Source: Paenibacillus massiliensis 2301065 = DSM 16942 (lineage in GTDB: Bacteria > Bacillota > Bacilli > Paenibacillales > Paenibacillaceae). From it: 64,000 nt of DNA. The notes beneath the pieces are model-generated. The model did not search any database, was not told where the DNA came from, and worked only from the letters and a program-made list of their open reading frames with translations. Within the stretch, counting starts at the first letter, position 1; the number at the start of each line of letters is the position of its first letter. This document shows, in pieces, positions 39,101-47,860 of the stretch. A program made the position numbers and the translations under genes. The stretch covers positions 555,757 through 619,756 of the forward strand of contig NZ_KB898186.1 of assembly GCF_000377505.1 (NCBI RefSeq), given 5' to 3'.

Positions 39101-40095
39101 TCAAATCTAGTCCGGTATACTGGGTTGATGCAGGTACGGCTGACGATATTTTCACAGATGCTTATGATCCAGTGAAATATGGTGCTGATCCGTATCAATT
39201 GCTGGATAACAACTTGAACAAAAATACTCCAATCAAGAGCTTCTATAACCGTGTACCTGAAAATGAGCTCGTGCCTTCCAAGACGGCTACACTAACATTG
39301 AAATACGATGACAGTGTTGCTCAGGATGCAGGTAAGGGAATAACGGTGTTCCGTTTTGATCCAGACATCAAAGCTTGGCAGAATATTGGCGGTGTAGTGG
39401 ATGACAAGAAAAATACCGTTAAAGTTCCGTTTGATCGCTTCGGATACTATGTCGTTGGAAAAGTAGGCGAGACTTACTCCGATATTATCGGACATGCTTA
39501 TGCCAGAGAGTTCCTGGAGACGATGTATGCGAAGGGTGTTATGAACCCTGTTGATCCTGTGAACCGTTTTGGACCAGACTTGTACATTACAAGAGGCGAG
39601 TTCACAGCAATGATTGTTAAAGGACTGCAACTTCCTCTGAACTACAGTGGAGCGAAGCATTTTGATGATGTAAGCAGCTCTTTGACGACCGTTACACCAA
39701 GTGCATTGTTTGATTTCAGATATATTGAGACAGCTGCTCGTGCGGGTATCGTAAAAGGCTCTCAGCCAAGAACATTCGGTCCTGAGAACCCGATTACTCG
39801 TCAGGATGCTGCCGTGATCATTGCCAAGGCGCTTGACTTGAAGCTCGAAACCAACCGTGATAAAGTCACTAAGGATCTGACGAAATACTTCAAGGATGCG
39901 AGCTCCATTGACTACTACGCACAGCCTTCTGTTCTGGCTATCGCGAAGAAGGGCCTCATTGCAGGCTCACCGATCGATGCTAGTGACCCTAAGGCTGGGG
40001 CTAATTTCAATCCTACAGCGTTGACGCTGCGCGGAGATGCCGCGATTATTATGGCGAGAGTCATGATTGATAAGAAATTGCTTCCTAAGATGTAA
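36127..40095 (+). CDS. Large SLH-domain surface protein
   Basis: The start is TTG 36127, 7-8 nt after GAAGGAGG; the ATG at 36122 runs into a stop at once, and upstream ATGs have no ribosome site. The 1322-residue protein has a signal peptide (MKRIFSMLLTVALVIGILPA, cleaved after SASAAG) and about 1100 residues of Thr/Asn/Val-rich beta-type sequence, probably Ig-like repeats. Three C-terminal SLH domains occupy about 1110-1322, with motifs ITRGEFTAMIVKGL, ITRQDAAVIIAKAL and LRGDAAIIMARVM. Codon use is strongly biased to optimal codons, suggesting high expression. It follows the tagO/csaB block and is a good candidate for an S-layer or major wall-associated protein. Confidence 0.9.
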   Translation: MKRIFSMLLTVALVIGILPAGWMGSASAAGTFFIFPDQSYDMNLPKIVTTERVTFKGSINGVSSNSISYSVVQLSNGVATNNKSENLRTGLSFAGSNITVTDLKLYSGLNKITFFSNQNSSNMQDVIYIEYQDGPKLSNLTATLGDQTEALPEGITTVLVDENNTGTDSVRVIIKGTATNATSVTLSSNLSNTTYNVSSFNNYTFTGSVTLAPGSNNVTIKAFNATQNVVANREITIYTGNPEFYDVVLQRDGNTSADLSTSPDFTVSSDTGVQISGKVLVPTGGTFPVVSQVKGTFSNADLTSTEVAMTTVDAGVTGGYKTYTFSGTVPAGVGFDKRTRVGLAVDYADSTTSSATPLHFTLRNSTIPYIYSVNYLPDFNSQLLTRINANDNAAINSAKTLTGTSMKDTTTDVQSLPVGMEFIIVNGTGDPQLSPISGFTGSLVVPASLKSTETRVINGKSTSVQKVIGYLATLPKEGTNNLSFYVGSDPTKTVDATVNLLYGPFAKFNSIYDGQRIELDTSKGNTDTAKLTAMGNFAGQLLNIPSSSSVVYTGTNKNLFLYINNVEVELSPTTGGFTLNTADNAKAAGALNVGNNEIKLVYRSANGSYENTINVVFAQTNIPVIPFPGTQGVLPYTVVSGLGSVPEYKDIAPKTTDKNFIKVNDNQYTTSQGTMNVFGTFQLVDLGKSEGDVQSEVDLVTNRNNYILEITPSGGSTTTWTLNDEFISANNKSFVYNTGKAIDNLLVYYHPDKKYFSFILRNQEIPKDGSAVVYNIALYNNGKGGPSATFRLQVSGQTTGFTLLRPLPEKRILNQNFVEVVVDAGNAESVVVNKVVAEQTGFDSDYDGTVNYPSAWKAIVTGLKANTDTKVTVTVTSGGEKVDQTFTVRYVPTNIPGAQYMEAMKTSHKIFDGDVTLAFPRGTSLIRRDYDQPAQFKNQVFAGHTLYFAIANSTDGVVDRHEFETEADLRDIQDLISDGARFFGQGFPEKFIKSSPVYWVDAGTADDIFTDAYDPVKYGADPYQLLDNNLNKNTPIKSFYNRVPENELVPSKTATLTLKYDDSVAQDAGKGITVFRFDPDIKAWQNIGGVVDDKKNTVKVPFDRFGYYVVGKVGETYSDIIGHAYAREFLETMYAKGVMNPVDPVNRFGPDLYITRGEFTAMIVKGLQLPLNYSGAKHFDDVSSSLTTVTPSALFDFRYIETAARAGIVKGSQPRTFGPENPITRQDAAVIIAKALDLKLETNRDKVTKDLTKYFKDASSIDYYAQPSVLAIAKKGLIAGSPIDASDPKAGANFNPTALTLRGDAAIIMARVMIDKKLLPKM

Positions 40096-40100
40096 TCTAG

Positions 40101-40160
40101 CGTTCCCTTTATACGCTTCATGCCAGATGGCTGAGGCGTATAAAGGGAAGCTTTTTTTAG
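40101..40160 (+). terminator. Terminator after the large SLH gene
   Basis: TTCCCTTTATACGC pairs perfectly over 14 bp with GCGTATAAAGGGAA, followed by GC and T7. Confidence 0.93.
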
Positions 40161-40498
40161 ATGATAGGATGTTGTAGTTTTCAGCCGAGCTGAAACACTC
40201 GATTATTGCAAGAAAAATTTCCACTAAATGCGGTCTGACTTCTAAGAAGACTCATCAATATTAAGTTTTTCTTACATCCTCTAACCGGGGGATATCTCCA
40301 TTTGACCGGGTGTACAAACCTGTGCAATAATGAATTCAAATGTAGGTTTTTTTTTGGTATTTTATTTTAAAATGTAACTATTATAAAAAAATACGTTTTA
40401 TCTAGAGCCAAACTGAAACCTGCTTGTATTACTGGCGTAATACCAGTAGATGTAGTAAAAAAACCAGAGCAGATTCATAGTAATTGGGGAGTGGTGAG
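40161..40498. other. Intergenic region with a second, unexplained terminator-like hairpin
   Basis: About 340 nt without a credible reading frame. AAACCTGTG (about 40316-40324) can pair with TGTAGGTTT (about 40341-40349) and is followed by T8 or more. This is terminator-like, yet it lies about 190 nt after the SLH terminator with no gene between. The rest is AT-rich. It may end a small RNA or be a leader attenuator for the RND pump gene. Confidence 0.4.
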
Positions 40499-43400
40499 AT
40501 GTCACAGTTTTCCATCCGTCGTCCGGTCACTGTATTCATGTTGATAGTGACCCTATTAATTGGAGGCGGAATATTCGCATTAAGACTTCCAGTGGAGCAG
40601 ATGCCTGATATTAACCTGCCGATTGCGGCCGTTGTTACCAGCGCACCGAACTCTACACCGAGTGAAGTCGAAGAATTAATCACGAAGCCGATTGAGGGTA
40701 GTCTGGCATCCGTCCAAAATGTTGATACCATCAGTTCACAGTCGTCGGAGGGTTCCTCCATGGTTATGATTCAGTTCAATTGGGGGATTGATCTGGATCA
40801 GGCGTTGCTTGATGTTCGCGACAAGATTGACTCAGTCAGAGGTAGCTTGCCGGACTCAGCGAACTCTCCCCGTATCCTGAAGATCGACCTGAATGCAACG
40901 CCAATTATCAATTTGAGTTACACAGGCGATATGGATATCAACACCTTGAAGAGTATCGCTACTGAGACGATACAGCCTGAACTCGAGAGAATTGGCGGAG
41001 TTGCGTCGGTATCGGTTGCTGGTGGTCAGGATCGTATGATTCGGATTACGCTGGACCCGGGCAAAATGCAGGGCTATGGCATCACACTGGATCAGGTAAG
41101 CCAGATGTTGTCTGCTAACAATCTGTCTGGTTCTGCCGGAGCAGTTACCCGGGGCGATACAGAAGTACAGATTCGCGTGCAGGGTGAATATCAGGCCGTC
41201 TCTGAAATTGGAGAAACGCTGATACCAGCAGGTAGCGGAACCGTGAGATTGAAGGATATCGCGTCCGTCGAGGATGGTCTGGCAGATGTTGAATCCATCT
41301 CCACCTTCAATGGTAAGCCGAGTATTAATATCGGCGTCACAAAAGCCTCAGGAGGCAATACCTTGTCGATTGCTGGCGCAGTCAAGGACAAACTCGATTC
41401 AGTTAGAGATAAGCTACCTGCAGGTACGGAACTCACGCTCGTAACTGATGCTTCAGTACCAGTGAGTGACTCTGTGCATTTGCTTGTAGAGCATGCGATT
41501 TTGGGTCTGGTAATTGCTTCGGCAGTGCTGCTCTTGTTCCTGAACAGTCCGCGTTCTACAATTATTGCAGCTATAGTTATCCCAATTTCCTTTATTGCAA
41601 CATTCATGATGATGTACTTTACAGATCAGACTGTAAATATCATCTCACTTAGTGGCTTGCTTCTCGGACTCGGCTCCTTTGTCGATTTTGCCGTCGTAAT
41701 TATTGAGAATATATTCAGGCAAAGACATGAAGGCAAGAGCATGCTACAGGGTGCGATTGACGGCTCCAAGCAGGTAGGTAATGCGGTTATGGCCTCCGCT
41801 TTGGCTCAGATCGTCGTGTTCCTGCCAATTGTCTTCGTAGATGGTATTGCGGGTGAGATGTTCAAGCCACTGGCGCTGACGGTTATCTTCTCGCATATTG
41901 CAGCTCTGGTCGTATCACTGATGATCGTTCCAATGCTCAGCTCCATCTGGCTTCCTAAGGTGCCTGACGAGTCGATCTACACTTCCGGTACATACCGTGG
42001 AGCGAACCCGATCATTTGGTTCAATATCGGATTTGAGAAATTTAAGACATTCTATACCAAAATATTGAAATGGAGTCTTGGTCATCGTAAATCGATTATT
42101 GCTATTACGATTTTGATGTTCATTGGTGCAGGGATGCTGATGCCTTTCGTTAAGGCTGAGTTTATCCCGTCAGAGGATCTGGGTGAATTCACCATCAGCG
42201 TGGAGATGCCTAACGGAACGAAGCTTGAGGAGACCGAGAAGGTCGTTGAACAGATTGAAGCCGAAATACAGAAAATTGCCGAGCTTGAAATGGTAACTGC
42301 TACCGTAGGTAACTCTGGAGGCTTCAGCGCTGGAGGAGGAAATACAGCAAGCTTTAACGTTACGTTGTTGGATGAACGTCTGCGTTCCACGGATGAAGTA
42401 GTTAGTGAACTTCGTGGTAAGCTGAATCAAATTCCAGAAGCAGACATCACCATTGATGCTACTTCGGGCCTGGCGACAGGTTCAGCCGTCCAGATTAACC
42501 TGCAAGGTGATGACATTGATGTGCTGCGTGAGCTGTCAGATAACTTGGTAAATGAAGTGAGTAAAATTGAAGGGGTAGTCAATGCTACAAGCTCGCTTGA
42601 TGCGGTGCGGGAAGAATACGAGGTGCTTGTTAACAAGCAGGTTGCTTCACAGTATGGTCTATCTGCCTCGCAGATTCTCTCTACGGTCCGTACTTCATTT
42701 AATGGGTCAGTAGCTACGTCATTCCGCACGGGTGACGATCAGATTGACGTCCAGATTGCTTTGCCGAAGGAGTATCAGCAGGACTTCTCTTACCTGGAGA
42801 ATCTACGTATTACGACTGCACAGGGCATTGATGTGCCTTTGCTGTCTGTGGCCACGCTACAGCGTGTAGACGTACCACAGACGATTACTCGTAATAATCA
42901 AGTCAGACAAGTAGAAGTAACAGCAGGATCTGACGCAAATGCCAATGCAGTCGAGATTAACCAAAAGGTAACTACACTGCTCAATAATCTGAAGCTACCA
43001 GAAGGATATACTGTGGATACTGGTGGTGGTCAGCAGGAGCAGATGATGGAATCCTTCACTAGCCTGGGTATTGCAATCCTGTTATCCGTAGTATTGATCT
43101 ACATGGTTATGGCTGGACAGTTCGAATCCTTGTTCACACCGTTCGTTATCATGTTCTCCATTCCACCGACACTCATTGGAGTAATCATTGGTCTGGTTGT
43201 TACAGGTACAAGTCTAAGTATCACGGCCTTTACTGGTTATATCATGCTTGCAGGGCTCGTGGTGAACAACGCGATCATTATGATCGATTTCATCATCCAG
43301 CTTCGTCAGCAGAACATAGAGCGAGAGGAAGCTATTCTCATGGGCTCCTCGGAACGCTTGCGGCCAGTCTTGATGACGACGTTATCGACTGTACTTGCTT

Positions 43401-43621
43401 TGTTGCCGATGATGCTTTCAACTGGATCTGGTAATGAAACGATGGCACCTATGGCAGTCGTTGTAGTCTTTGGTTTGTCATTTGCATCTGTCATTACACT
43501 GATTCTGATTCCAGTTGTATACTTGATATTTGATAATATGATTGAGAAACGCAAAAATCGTAAGCTGAAAAGACAGCAAAAAAGAGAAGCCAAGCTGCTT
43601 AAACGCAGTGTTCAGGTTTAA
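40499..43621 (+). CDS. RND-family efflux pump (AcrB/SwrC type)
   Basis: ATG 40499 follows GGGGAG with 6 nt spacing. The roughly 1040-residue protein has the RND layout: one N-terminal helix (FSIRRPVTVFMLIVTLLIGG), a large external loop (about 35-330), a block of helices, a second external loop (about 560-850) and a final helix block. In helix 4 the usual VDD Asp pair of AcrB-type pumps reads VDF (Asp396, Phe397); the second Asp is missing. Helix 10 has GLVVNNAIIMID. It would move hydrophobic compounds or lipopeptides with the proton gradient. It is followed 16 nt later by an adaptor lipoprotein, so the two form an operon. Confidence 0.92.
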   Translation: MSQFSIRRPVTVFMLIVTLLIGGGIFALRLPVEQMPDINLPIAAVVTSAPNSTPSEVEELITKPIEGSLASVQNVDTISSQSSEGSSMVMIQFNWGIDLDQALLDVRDKIDSVRGSLPDSANSPRILKIDLNATPIINLSYTGDMDINTLKSIATETIQPELERIGGVASVSVAGGQDRMIRITLDPGKMQGYGITLDQVSQMLSANNLSGSAGAVTRGDTEVQIRVQGEYQAVSEIGETLIPAGSGTVRLKDIASVEDGLADVESISTFNGKPSINIGVTKASGGNTLSIAGAVKDKLDSVRDKLPAGTELTLVTDASVPVSDSVHLLVEHAILGLVIASAVLLLFLNSPRSTIIAAIVIPISFIATFMMMYFTDQTVNIISLSGLLLGLGSFVDFAVVIIENIFRQRHEGKSMLQGAIDGSKQVGNAVMASALAQIVVFLPIVFVDGIAGEMFKPLALTVIFSHIAALVVSLMIVPMLSSIWLPKVPDESIYTSGTYRGANPIIWFNIGFEKFKTFYTKILKWSLGHRKSIIAITILMFIGAGMLMPFVKAEFIPSEDLGEFTISVEMPNGTKLEETEKVVEQIEAEIQKIAELEMVTATVGNSGGFSAGGGNTASFNVTLLDERLRSTDEVVSELRGKLNQIPEADITIDATSGLATGSAVQINLQGDDIDVLRELSDNLVNEVSKIEGVVNATSSLDAVREEYEVLVNKQVASQYGLSASQILSTVRTSFNGSVATSFRTGDDQIDVQIALPKEYQQDFSYLENLRITTAQGIDVPLLSVATLQRVDVPQTITRNNQVRQVEVTAGSDANANAVEINQKVTTLLNNLKLPEGYTVDTGGGQQEQMMESFTSLGIAILLSVVLIYMVMAGQFESLFTPFVIMFSIPPTLIGVIIGLVVTGTSLSITAFTGYIMLAGLVVNNAIIMIDFIIQLRQQNIEREEAILMGSSERLRPVLMTTLSTVLALLPMMLSTGSGNETMAPMAVVVVFGLSFASVITLILIPVVYLIFDNMIEKRKNRKLKRQQKREAKLLKRSVQV

Positions 43622-43637
43622 GTGAGGTGGGGGAACC

Positions 43638-44990
43638 GTGAAGAAGAAAAGTATTGTGTTATTATCTGCTTTAGCACTGTCGGTAGCCTTGGCGGGTTGC
43701 ACAGGAGGAGAGCCTCCTGCTGCAGCTCCTGAGGAGTCACAAGCGATATCTGTTGAGGCATCACAGGTGACGCAAGGTAGCATTAATGATGAGGCTGGTA
43801 TTATCGCCAATCTCGCGGCAAATGAGACCGTACAGGTCTCTCCTAAGGTTAGTGGCAAAATTCAAAGTATTAACCTGAAGATTGGTCAACAAGTAAAGCA
43901 GGGAGATGTGTTGTTCACACTGGATCCTAAGGATACGCAGGACAGTATCAGACAATCTGAGGAATCTTATCAGGTCGCTCTTGCGAACTTGAAACAGGCA
44001 GAAAGCGGCTATCAGCAATCTGTACAGCAGGCTAAATCAGCAGTAGATCAGGCGAAAAGTGGTCTAACCCAACAAAAAAGTGCAATTGGACAAGCGCAAA
44101 ATGGAGTTACTGATGCAGAAAGTGCATTGAGAGATGCGCAGAATGCTGCACAGCGTACCCAGCAGTTGCATGCAGCTGGTGCTGTATCTCAATCTGAGCT
44201 GGAGCAGGCACAAACGGGCCTGAGACAGGCTCAAAGTGCACTGAACAACGCTCAAATTGCGCTTAGCAATGCACAGACTAGCTTAGAAAGCGCGCAGACC
44301 AGTTACGACAATGCTCAGAAGTCCTACCAACTGGCGCAGCAAAGAGCTGGAATTGAAGTGGCACGTGCTTCCGCCAATCAATCCAAAGCCGCTCTGGATA
44401 CTGCACGTAGCCAGCTTGCTGACCTTACAGTGAAGGCCCCCATTTCGGGGAGTATAGCTGCTGTTAATGGCACAACCGGCCAAATGGTAGGTCAGAGCGC
44501 TGTTGTTACGATTGCGAATACCAACCCTATTTTGGCGAAAGTCAACTTATCAGAAAGCGATATCCAGAAAATTAGTCTGGGCTCGCCGGTTACTGTAGGA
44601 GTTGCATCATTAGATGAGCGGATCGAGGCGAAAGTGACGGCTATTAGCTCCGTTATGGACAATGATCTGCGTGCATACCCTGCGGAGATTTCTATCCCCA
44701 ATAATAGTGGGGCTCTGAAGGCTGGGATGATCGCGAATGTGTATTTTAGGACTGAAGGTGAGCAGGGCTTGTTGGTGCCTCAGAGTGCCATTGTGGAGCA
44801 GTCTGGTCAGAAGTATGTCTTTATAATAGAAGGAACTGTTGCAAAACGTGTAGAGATTAAGCCGGCAGCAGAGAGTTCCACTCAGGTTCAAGTCAGTGAA
44901 GGTCTTACTGCCGGACAGCAGATTGTCACTAAAGGATCCAGTATGCTGACAGATGGGGCAACCGTCAATATTGTGAACTCAAATCAATAA
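43638..44990 (+). CDS. RND-type membrane fusion (adaptor) lipoprotein
   Basis: The start is GTG 43638 behind GAGGTGGGGG. The 450-residue protein has the lipobox LSVALAGC (Cys23 region), then a barrel-sandwich/lipoyl half (VSPKVSGKIQSINLKIGQQV). A very long Gln/Ala/Ser-rich alpha-hairpin follows (about residues 105-255), with many QA/QSAL/NAQ repeats. The second lipoyl half (LTVKAPISGSIAAVNGTTGQ) and a beta-barrel domain complete it. Adaptors of this type connect an RND pump to a TolC-type channel; the long hairpin is the part that would reach TolC. It is anchored to the outer face of the membrane. A terminator follows. Confidence 0.92.
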   Translation: MKKKSIVLLSALALSVALAGCTGGEPPAAAPEESQAISVEASQVTQGSINDEAGIIANLAANETVQVSPKVSGKIQSINLKIGQQVKQGDVLFTLDPKDTQDSIRQSEESYQVALANLKQAESGYQQSVQQAKSAVDQAKSGLTQQKSAIGQAQNGVTDAESALRDAQNAAQRTQQLHAAGAVSQSELEQAQTGLRQAQSALNNAQIALSNAQTSLESAQTSYDNAQKSYQLAQQRAGIEVARASANQSKAALDTARSQLADLTVKAPISGSIAAVNGTTGQMVGQSAVVTIANTNPILAKVNLSESDIQKISLGSPVTVGVASLDERIEAKVTAISSVMDNDLRAYPAEISIPNNSGALKAGMIANVYFRTEGEQGLLVPQSAIVEQSGQKYVFIIEGTVAKRVEIKPAAESSTQVQVSEGLTAGQQIVTKGSSMLTDGATVNIVNSNQ

Positions 44991-45003
44991 AGAATAGAAT
45001 GTC

Positions 45004-45050
45004 CGACTGTCTCTCCGCATATGCTGGTATGAGGGGAGGCAGTCATCTTT
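45004..45050 (+). terminator. Terminator after the adaptor gene
   Basis: GACTGTCTCTCC pairs with GGGGAGGCAGTC (with G-U pairs) around a 16-nt loop, followed by ATCTTTG. The T tract is weak. Confidence 0.65.
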
Positions 45051-45318
45051 GTTCGGTCTTTGCTTTACTATTTCTAGCGTCTATCACTTGTCCAAATTAG
45101 GGTTAATAGGAAAAAGTTGTTGGGTGACGATAGAATAGGTTTAATAGTATAATTATGACTAAAGGAAGCATGGTACATAATTTTTTAAAAACATTGAAAA
45201 ATTTTTTTAAAAAAGACGCAACTTTTTAGAACCTGCTCACGTCTAATTGTGTGAGTATGGTACAGAGAGGTTACAATGGGTTACAAATTCGTAAAGACAA
45301 AAAACGCTAAAAAACTTC

Positions 45319-45347
45319 TTTACGACAATGTCATCGCATTGTATAAT
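45319..45347 (+). promoter_or_regulatory. Promoter of the abundant stalk-domain surface protein
   Basis: TTTACG (45319-45324), 17-nt spacer, perfect TATAAT (45342-45347). Transcription from about 45354 would give a leader of about 110 nt to the first start codon. A further TATAAT at 45148-45153 could be a second promoter. Direct repeats GGTTACAA occur twice just upstream, at about 45270-45290. Confidence 0.65.
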
Positions 45348-45397
45348 ACTGGAGTAAGTTGTGGCCATACGCTTTCTATGAATTTTGATTCCAAGCT

Positions 45398-45416
45398 TCT
45401 GTGATATTGTCACAGA
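45398..45416. promoter_or_regulatory. Perfect palindrome in the leader of the surface protein gene
   Basis: TCTGTGA-TATTG-TCACAGA is a perfect 7-bp inverted repeat with a 5-nt centre. It resembles a CRP/FNR-type half-site pair (TGTGA/TCACA, here N5 instead of N6). It lies downstream of the predicted start of transcription, so it could be a roadblock operator or an mRNA-stabilising hairpin. Confidence 0.5.
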
Positions 45417-45466
45417 TATCATTTTATAAGGGTTAGGTAAAGCTCGGAAAGGAGGTGTAACGACTG

Positions 45467-47836
45467 ATGAGTGACAAGATCCGACACAAAGAAAAGAATA
45501 TGGATATGCATGATATTCAAGGAGGAGAAAAAAAGGTTATGACAAAGTTTAACAAAAAGATGATCAACGTGTTTGCAACTGCAGCTCTCGTAGCTGGCGT
45601 AGCAGCACCTGTAGCAGCTATCACTGCTCCAACTGCAATTCAAGCTGCTGGTAACGGCACAATCACTGCAACTAATGCTCCTACAGTTAGTGACAATGGC
45701 GACCGTGCATTCGGTTCCGTTCGTTTCACAATTACTGAAGGTACTACACTGAAAACTGGCGATGCAGTAGTTATCACTCTGCCATACGACCTGCCAGAGA
45801 TCAGCGCAACTGGATCTACTTACAACACTGTAGGTAACCAATCTTATGATTTCTCCGCTTTCCCAATTGCTGGTTCTTTCAGCAACGGTGTTAGCCTGAA
45901 CACTAGCAACAATGTTAACGTAACAGAAGGACAATTCTCTGCTCAAGTGAATGACTCCGACCGTGTTACTGTAACTTACAACGGACCAACTACTGAAGTA
46001 ACTGGTGACCCAGCGATCTTCACACTGCGTCTTGGTAAGCTGGTTGTAGGCGATGACGAGAACGGTGCAGCTGAAGTTGAATTCCAAGCTCCAACTAACA
46101 GTGTTTTCCCTGCTGGTAAAGCAGTAGTTGGTACAGTGAATGATTCCAGCGACGTGAACCTGTCCTTCAAGAGCCTGGATACTTCCAACAACAAGTTCAC
46201 ACCAACAATCGTAATCGAAGAGCCAACTGCTGGTACATTCGACAGCAGCACTGAGATCAAAATCAAGCTGCCTAACGGTTATACTTGGACTGAGCTGCGT
46301 GGAAACGTAACTCGTATCTACGGTAATGCTGATGCTGCTGGTCTGCGTTTCACTAAAGGCGACAACGATCGTGAACTGACGATCAAGTACGCTGGTGCTG
46401 CTTCCACTCAAAATACAAAGTTCGAAATTCCTTTCAACTTTGAAGTTGACAACAGCACTTCTCTGAAAGCTGGCGACATTACCGCTCGTATCTCCGGTAA
46501 AACTAACACTAACGTGTCTAGTGCAAAAATCGGTACTTACGGCGACTACGGTACTGGCATCACTGCAACTGATGCTCCTACCCTGACTGCTGGTAAAGCT
46601 GAGCAAGAAATCGCTGACATCACTCTGAAAGAGAACATTGGCGAAAGCTTGATCAACAACCGTACAGTTGAATTGACACTGCCTGAGGGTGCTGCATGGC
46701 AATCCGTGTTCGAAGCAGTTTACGACCAAAATGGTGTAGTTACTAACCCTGACTACCGTGGACTTGAAGCTCCAGGTGGAAAAGATACAATCAAGAACGA
46801 AGACATCACATTGAAATTCGATGGATACACTGGTACTGACCGTCGTACGGCTAAGTACACTGTTATTTCCTCCGGAACTGACAGTGCTGAGCTGGACTTC
46901 GAAGATATCGAAATCGCGTTGGCTAGTGACTTCACTGGCGACCTGAAAGTAACTTTCGGTGGTACTTCCGGCGTAACTGGTGATGTACTGGTTGCTAAAG
47001 TTGTTTCCCCACTGAGCGCAACTGCTGCTTCCAAGCCAAACGTTAAGATCGGTGCTACTAACCAAGCTGCTTCCGAGTTCACGCTGACTGAAGGTCAAGC
47101 TGGCGCTCTGAAAGACGATGGAAGAGTAGTTCTGGATCTGCCATACGGCGTATACTTCAACGGTACTCCAACTGTTGCAGTAACTGGTGGCGATGCTGTA
47201 ATCACTAACGTGAGAACTTCCGGCGACCGTAACCAACTGTGGTTCACTGTTGATTCCGAAAGCGACACAGCTAGCACAATCAAAGTATCCGGCGTTAACC
47301 TGGAACTGGATCGTACAGTACCAGAAGGCGACGTAGTAGTTGAAGTTCGTGGTAGCGCAGTATCCGAGACAGAAGTTTACACAAGATGGGCTAACAACAA
47401 GCCAGTTGCTTCTGTAGCGATCGCTAACACTGCAACTCCAGCTCCAACTGATCAATCTGCTGTTGAAACTGTATTCACACTGGGAAGCACTTCCTACAGC
47501 GTGAACGGTGAAACTAGAACTGCTGATGTAGCTCCTTACAGCGAAAACGGACGTACTTACCTGCCAGTTCGTTACGTTGCTGACGCTCTGGGTGTTACTC
47601 CGCAAAACATCCTGTTTGACAAAGCTACTTCCACAGTTACCCTGCTTAAAGGTGACCGTGTAGTACAAATCAAACTGAACACAAACCAACTGATCGTTAA
47701 CGGTTCTGTGATCGCTATGGATGTTAAAGCAGTAACTAAAGACAACCGTACAGTACTGCCTATCAGATGGGTAGGTCAAGCTCTGGGCGCTAACGTAGCT
47801 TACGACGAGACTGCTAAAACAATTACTGTTAAGTAA
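45467..47836 (+). CDS. Abundant secreted surface protein with C-terminal stalk (copper-amine-oxidase-like) domain
   Basis: Two in-frame starts are both credible. ATG 45467 has a near-perfect AAAGGAGGTG site (789 residues). ATG 45539 (765 residues) directly opens a signal peptide, MTKFNKKMINVFATAALVAG, cleaved near IQAAG, and has GGAGG/AAGG nearby. The mature protein is Thr/Val/Ala/Asp-rich, beta-type, without SLH domains. About 110 C-terminal residues form a copper-amine-oxidase-N-like stalk domain: VFTLGSTSYSVNGETRTADV, GRTYLPVRYVADALGV, then RTVLPIRWVGQALGANV. Codon choice is extremely uniform (GCT, ACT, GGT, CTG, AAC, GAC), as in very highly expressed genes. It looks like an S-layer-type or major exoprotein. 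It lies between an RND adaptor gene and a TolC-family gene. Confidence 0.88.
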   Translation: MSDKIRHKEKNMDMHDIQGGEKKVMTKFNKKMINVFATAALVAGVAAPVAAITAPTAIQAAGNGTITATNAPTVSDNGDRAFGSVRFTITEGTTLKTGDAVVITLPYDLPEISATGSTYNTVGNQSYDFSAFPIAGSFSNGVSLNTSNNVNVTEGQFSAQVNDSDRVTVTYNGPTTEVTGDPAIFTLRLGKLVVGDDENGAAEVEFQAPTNSVFPAGKAVVGTVNDSSDVNLSFKSLDTSNNKFTPTIVIEEPTAGTFDSSTEIKIKLPNGYTWTELRGNVTRIYGNADAAGLRFTKGDNDRELTIKYAGAASTQNTKFEIPFNFEVDNSTSLKAGDITARISGKTNTNVSSAKIGTYGDYGTGITATDAPTLTAGKAEQEIADITLKENIGESLINNRTVELTLPEGAAWQSVFEAVYDQNGVVTNPDYRGLEAPGGKDTIKNEDITLKFDGYTGTDRRTAKYTVISSGTDSAELDFEDIEIALASDFTGDLKVTFGGTSGVTGDVLVAKVVSPLSATAASKPNVKIGATNQAASEFTLTEGQAGALKDDGRVVLDLPYGVYFNGTPTVAVTGGDAVITNVRTSGDRNQLWFTVDSESDTASTIKVSGVNLELDRTVPEGDVVVEVRGSAVSETEVYTRWANNKPVASVAIANTATPAPTDQSAVETVFTLGSTSYSVNGETRTADVAPYSENGRTYLPVRYVADALGVTPQNILFDKATSTVTLLKGDRVVQIKLNTNQLIVNGSVIAMDVKAVTKDNRTVLPIRWVGQALGANVAYDETAKTITVK

Positions 47837-47860
47837 TTAGTTCTCATCTATTCTTAAATA

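Noticed and set aside
45419..47779. 786-codon open frame on the minus strand opposite the major surface protein
   Set aside because: It mirrors the third-position bias of a highly expressed gene; the translation is Ser/Cys/Val-rich and unlike any protein, and no ribosome site is present.
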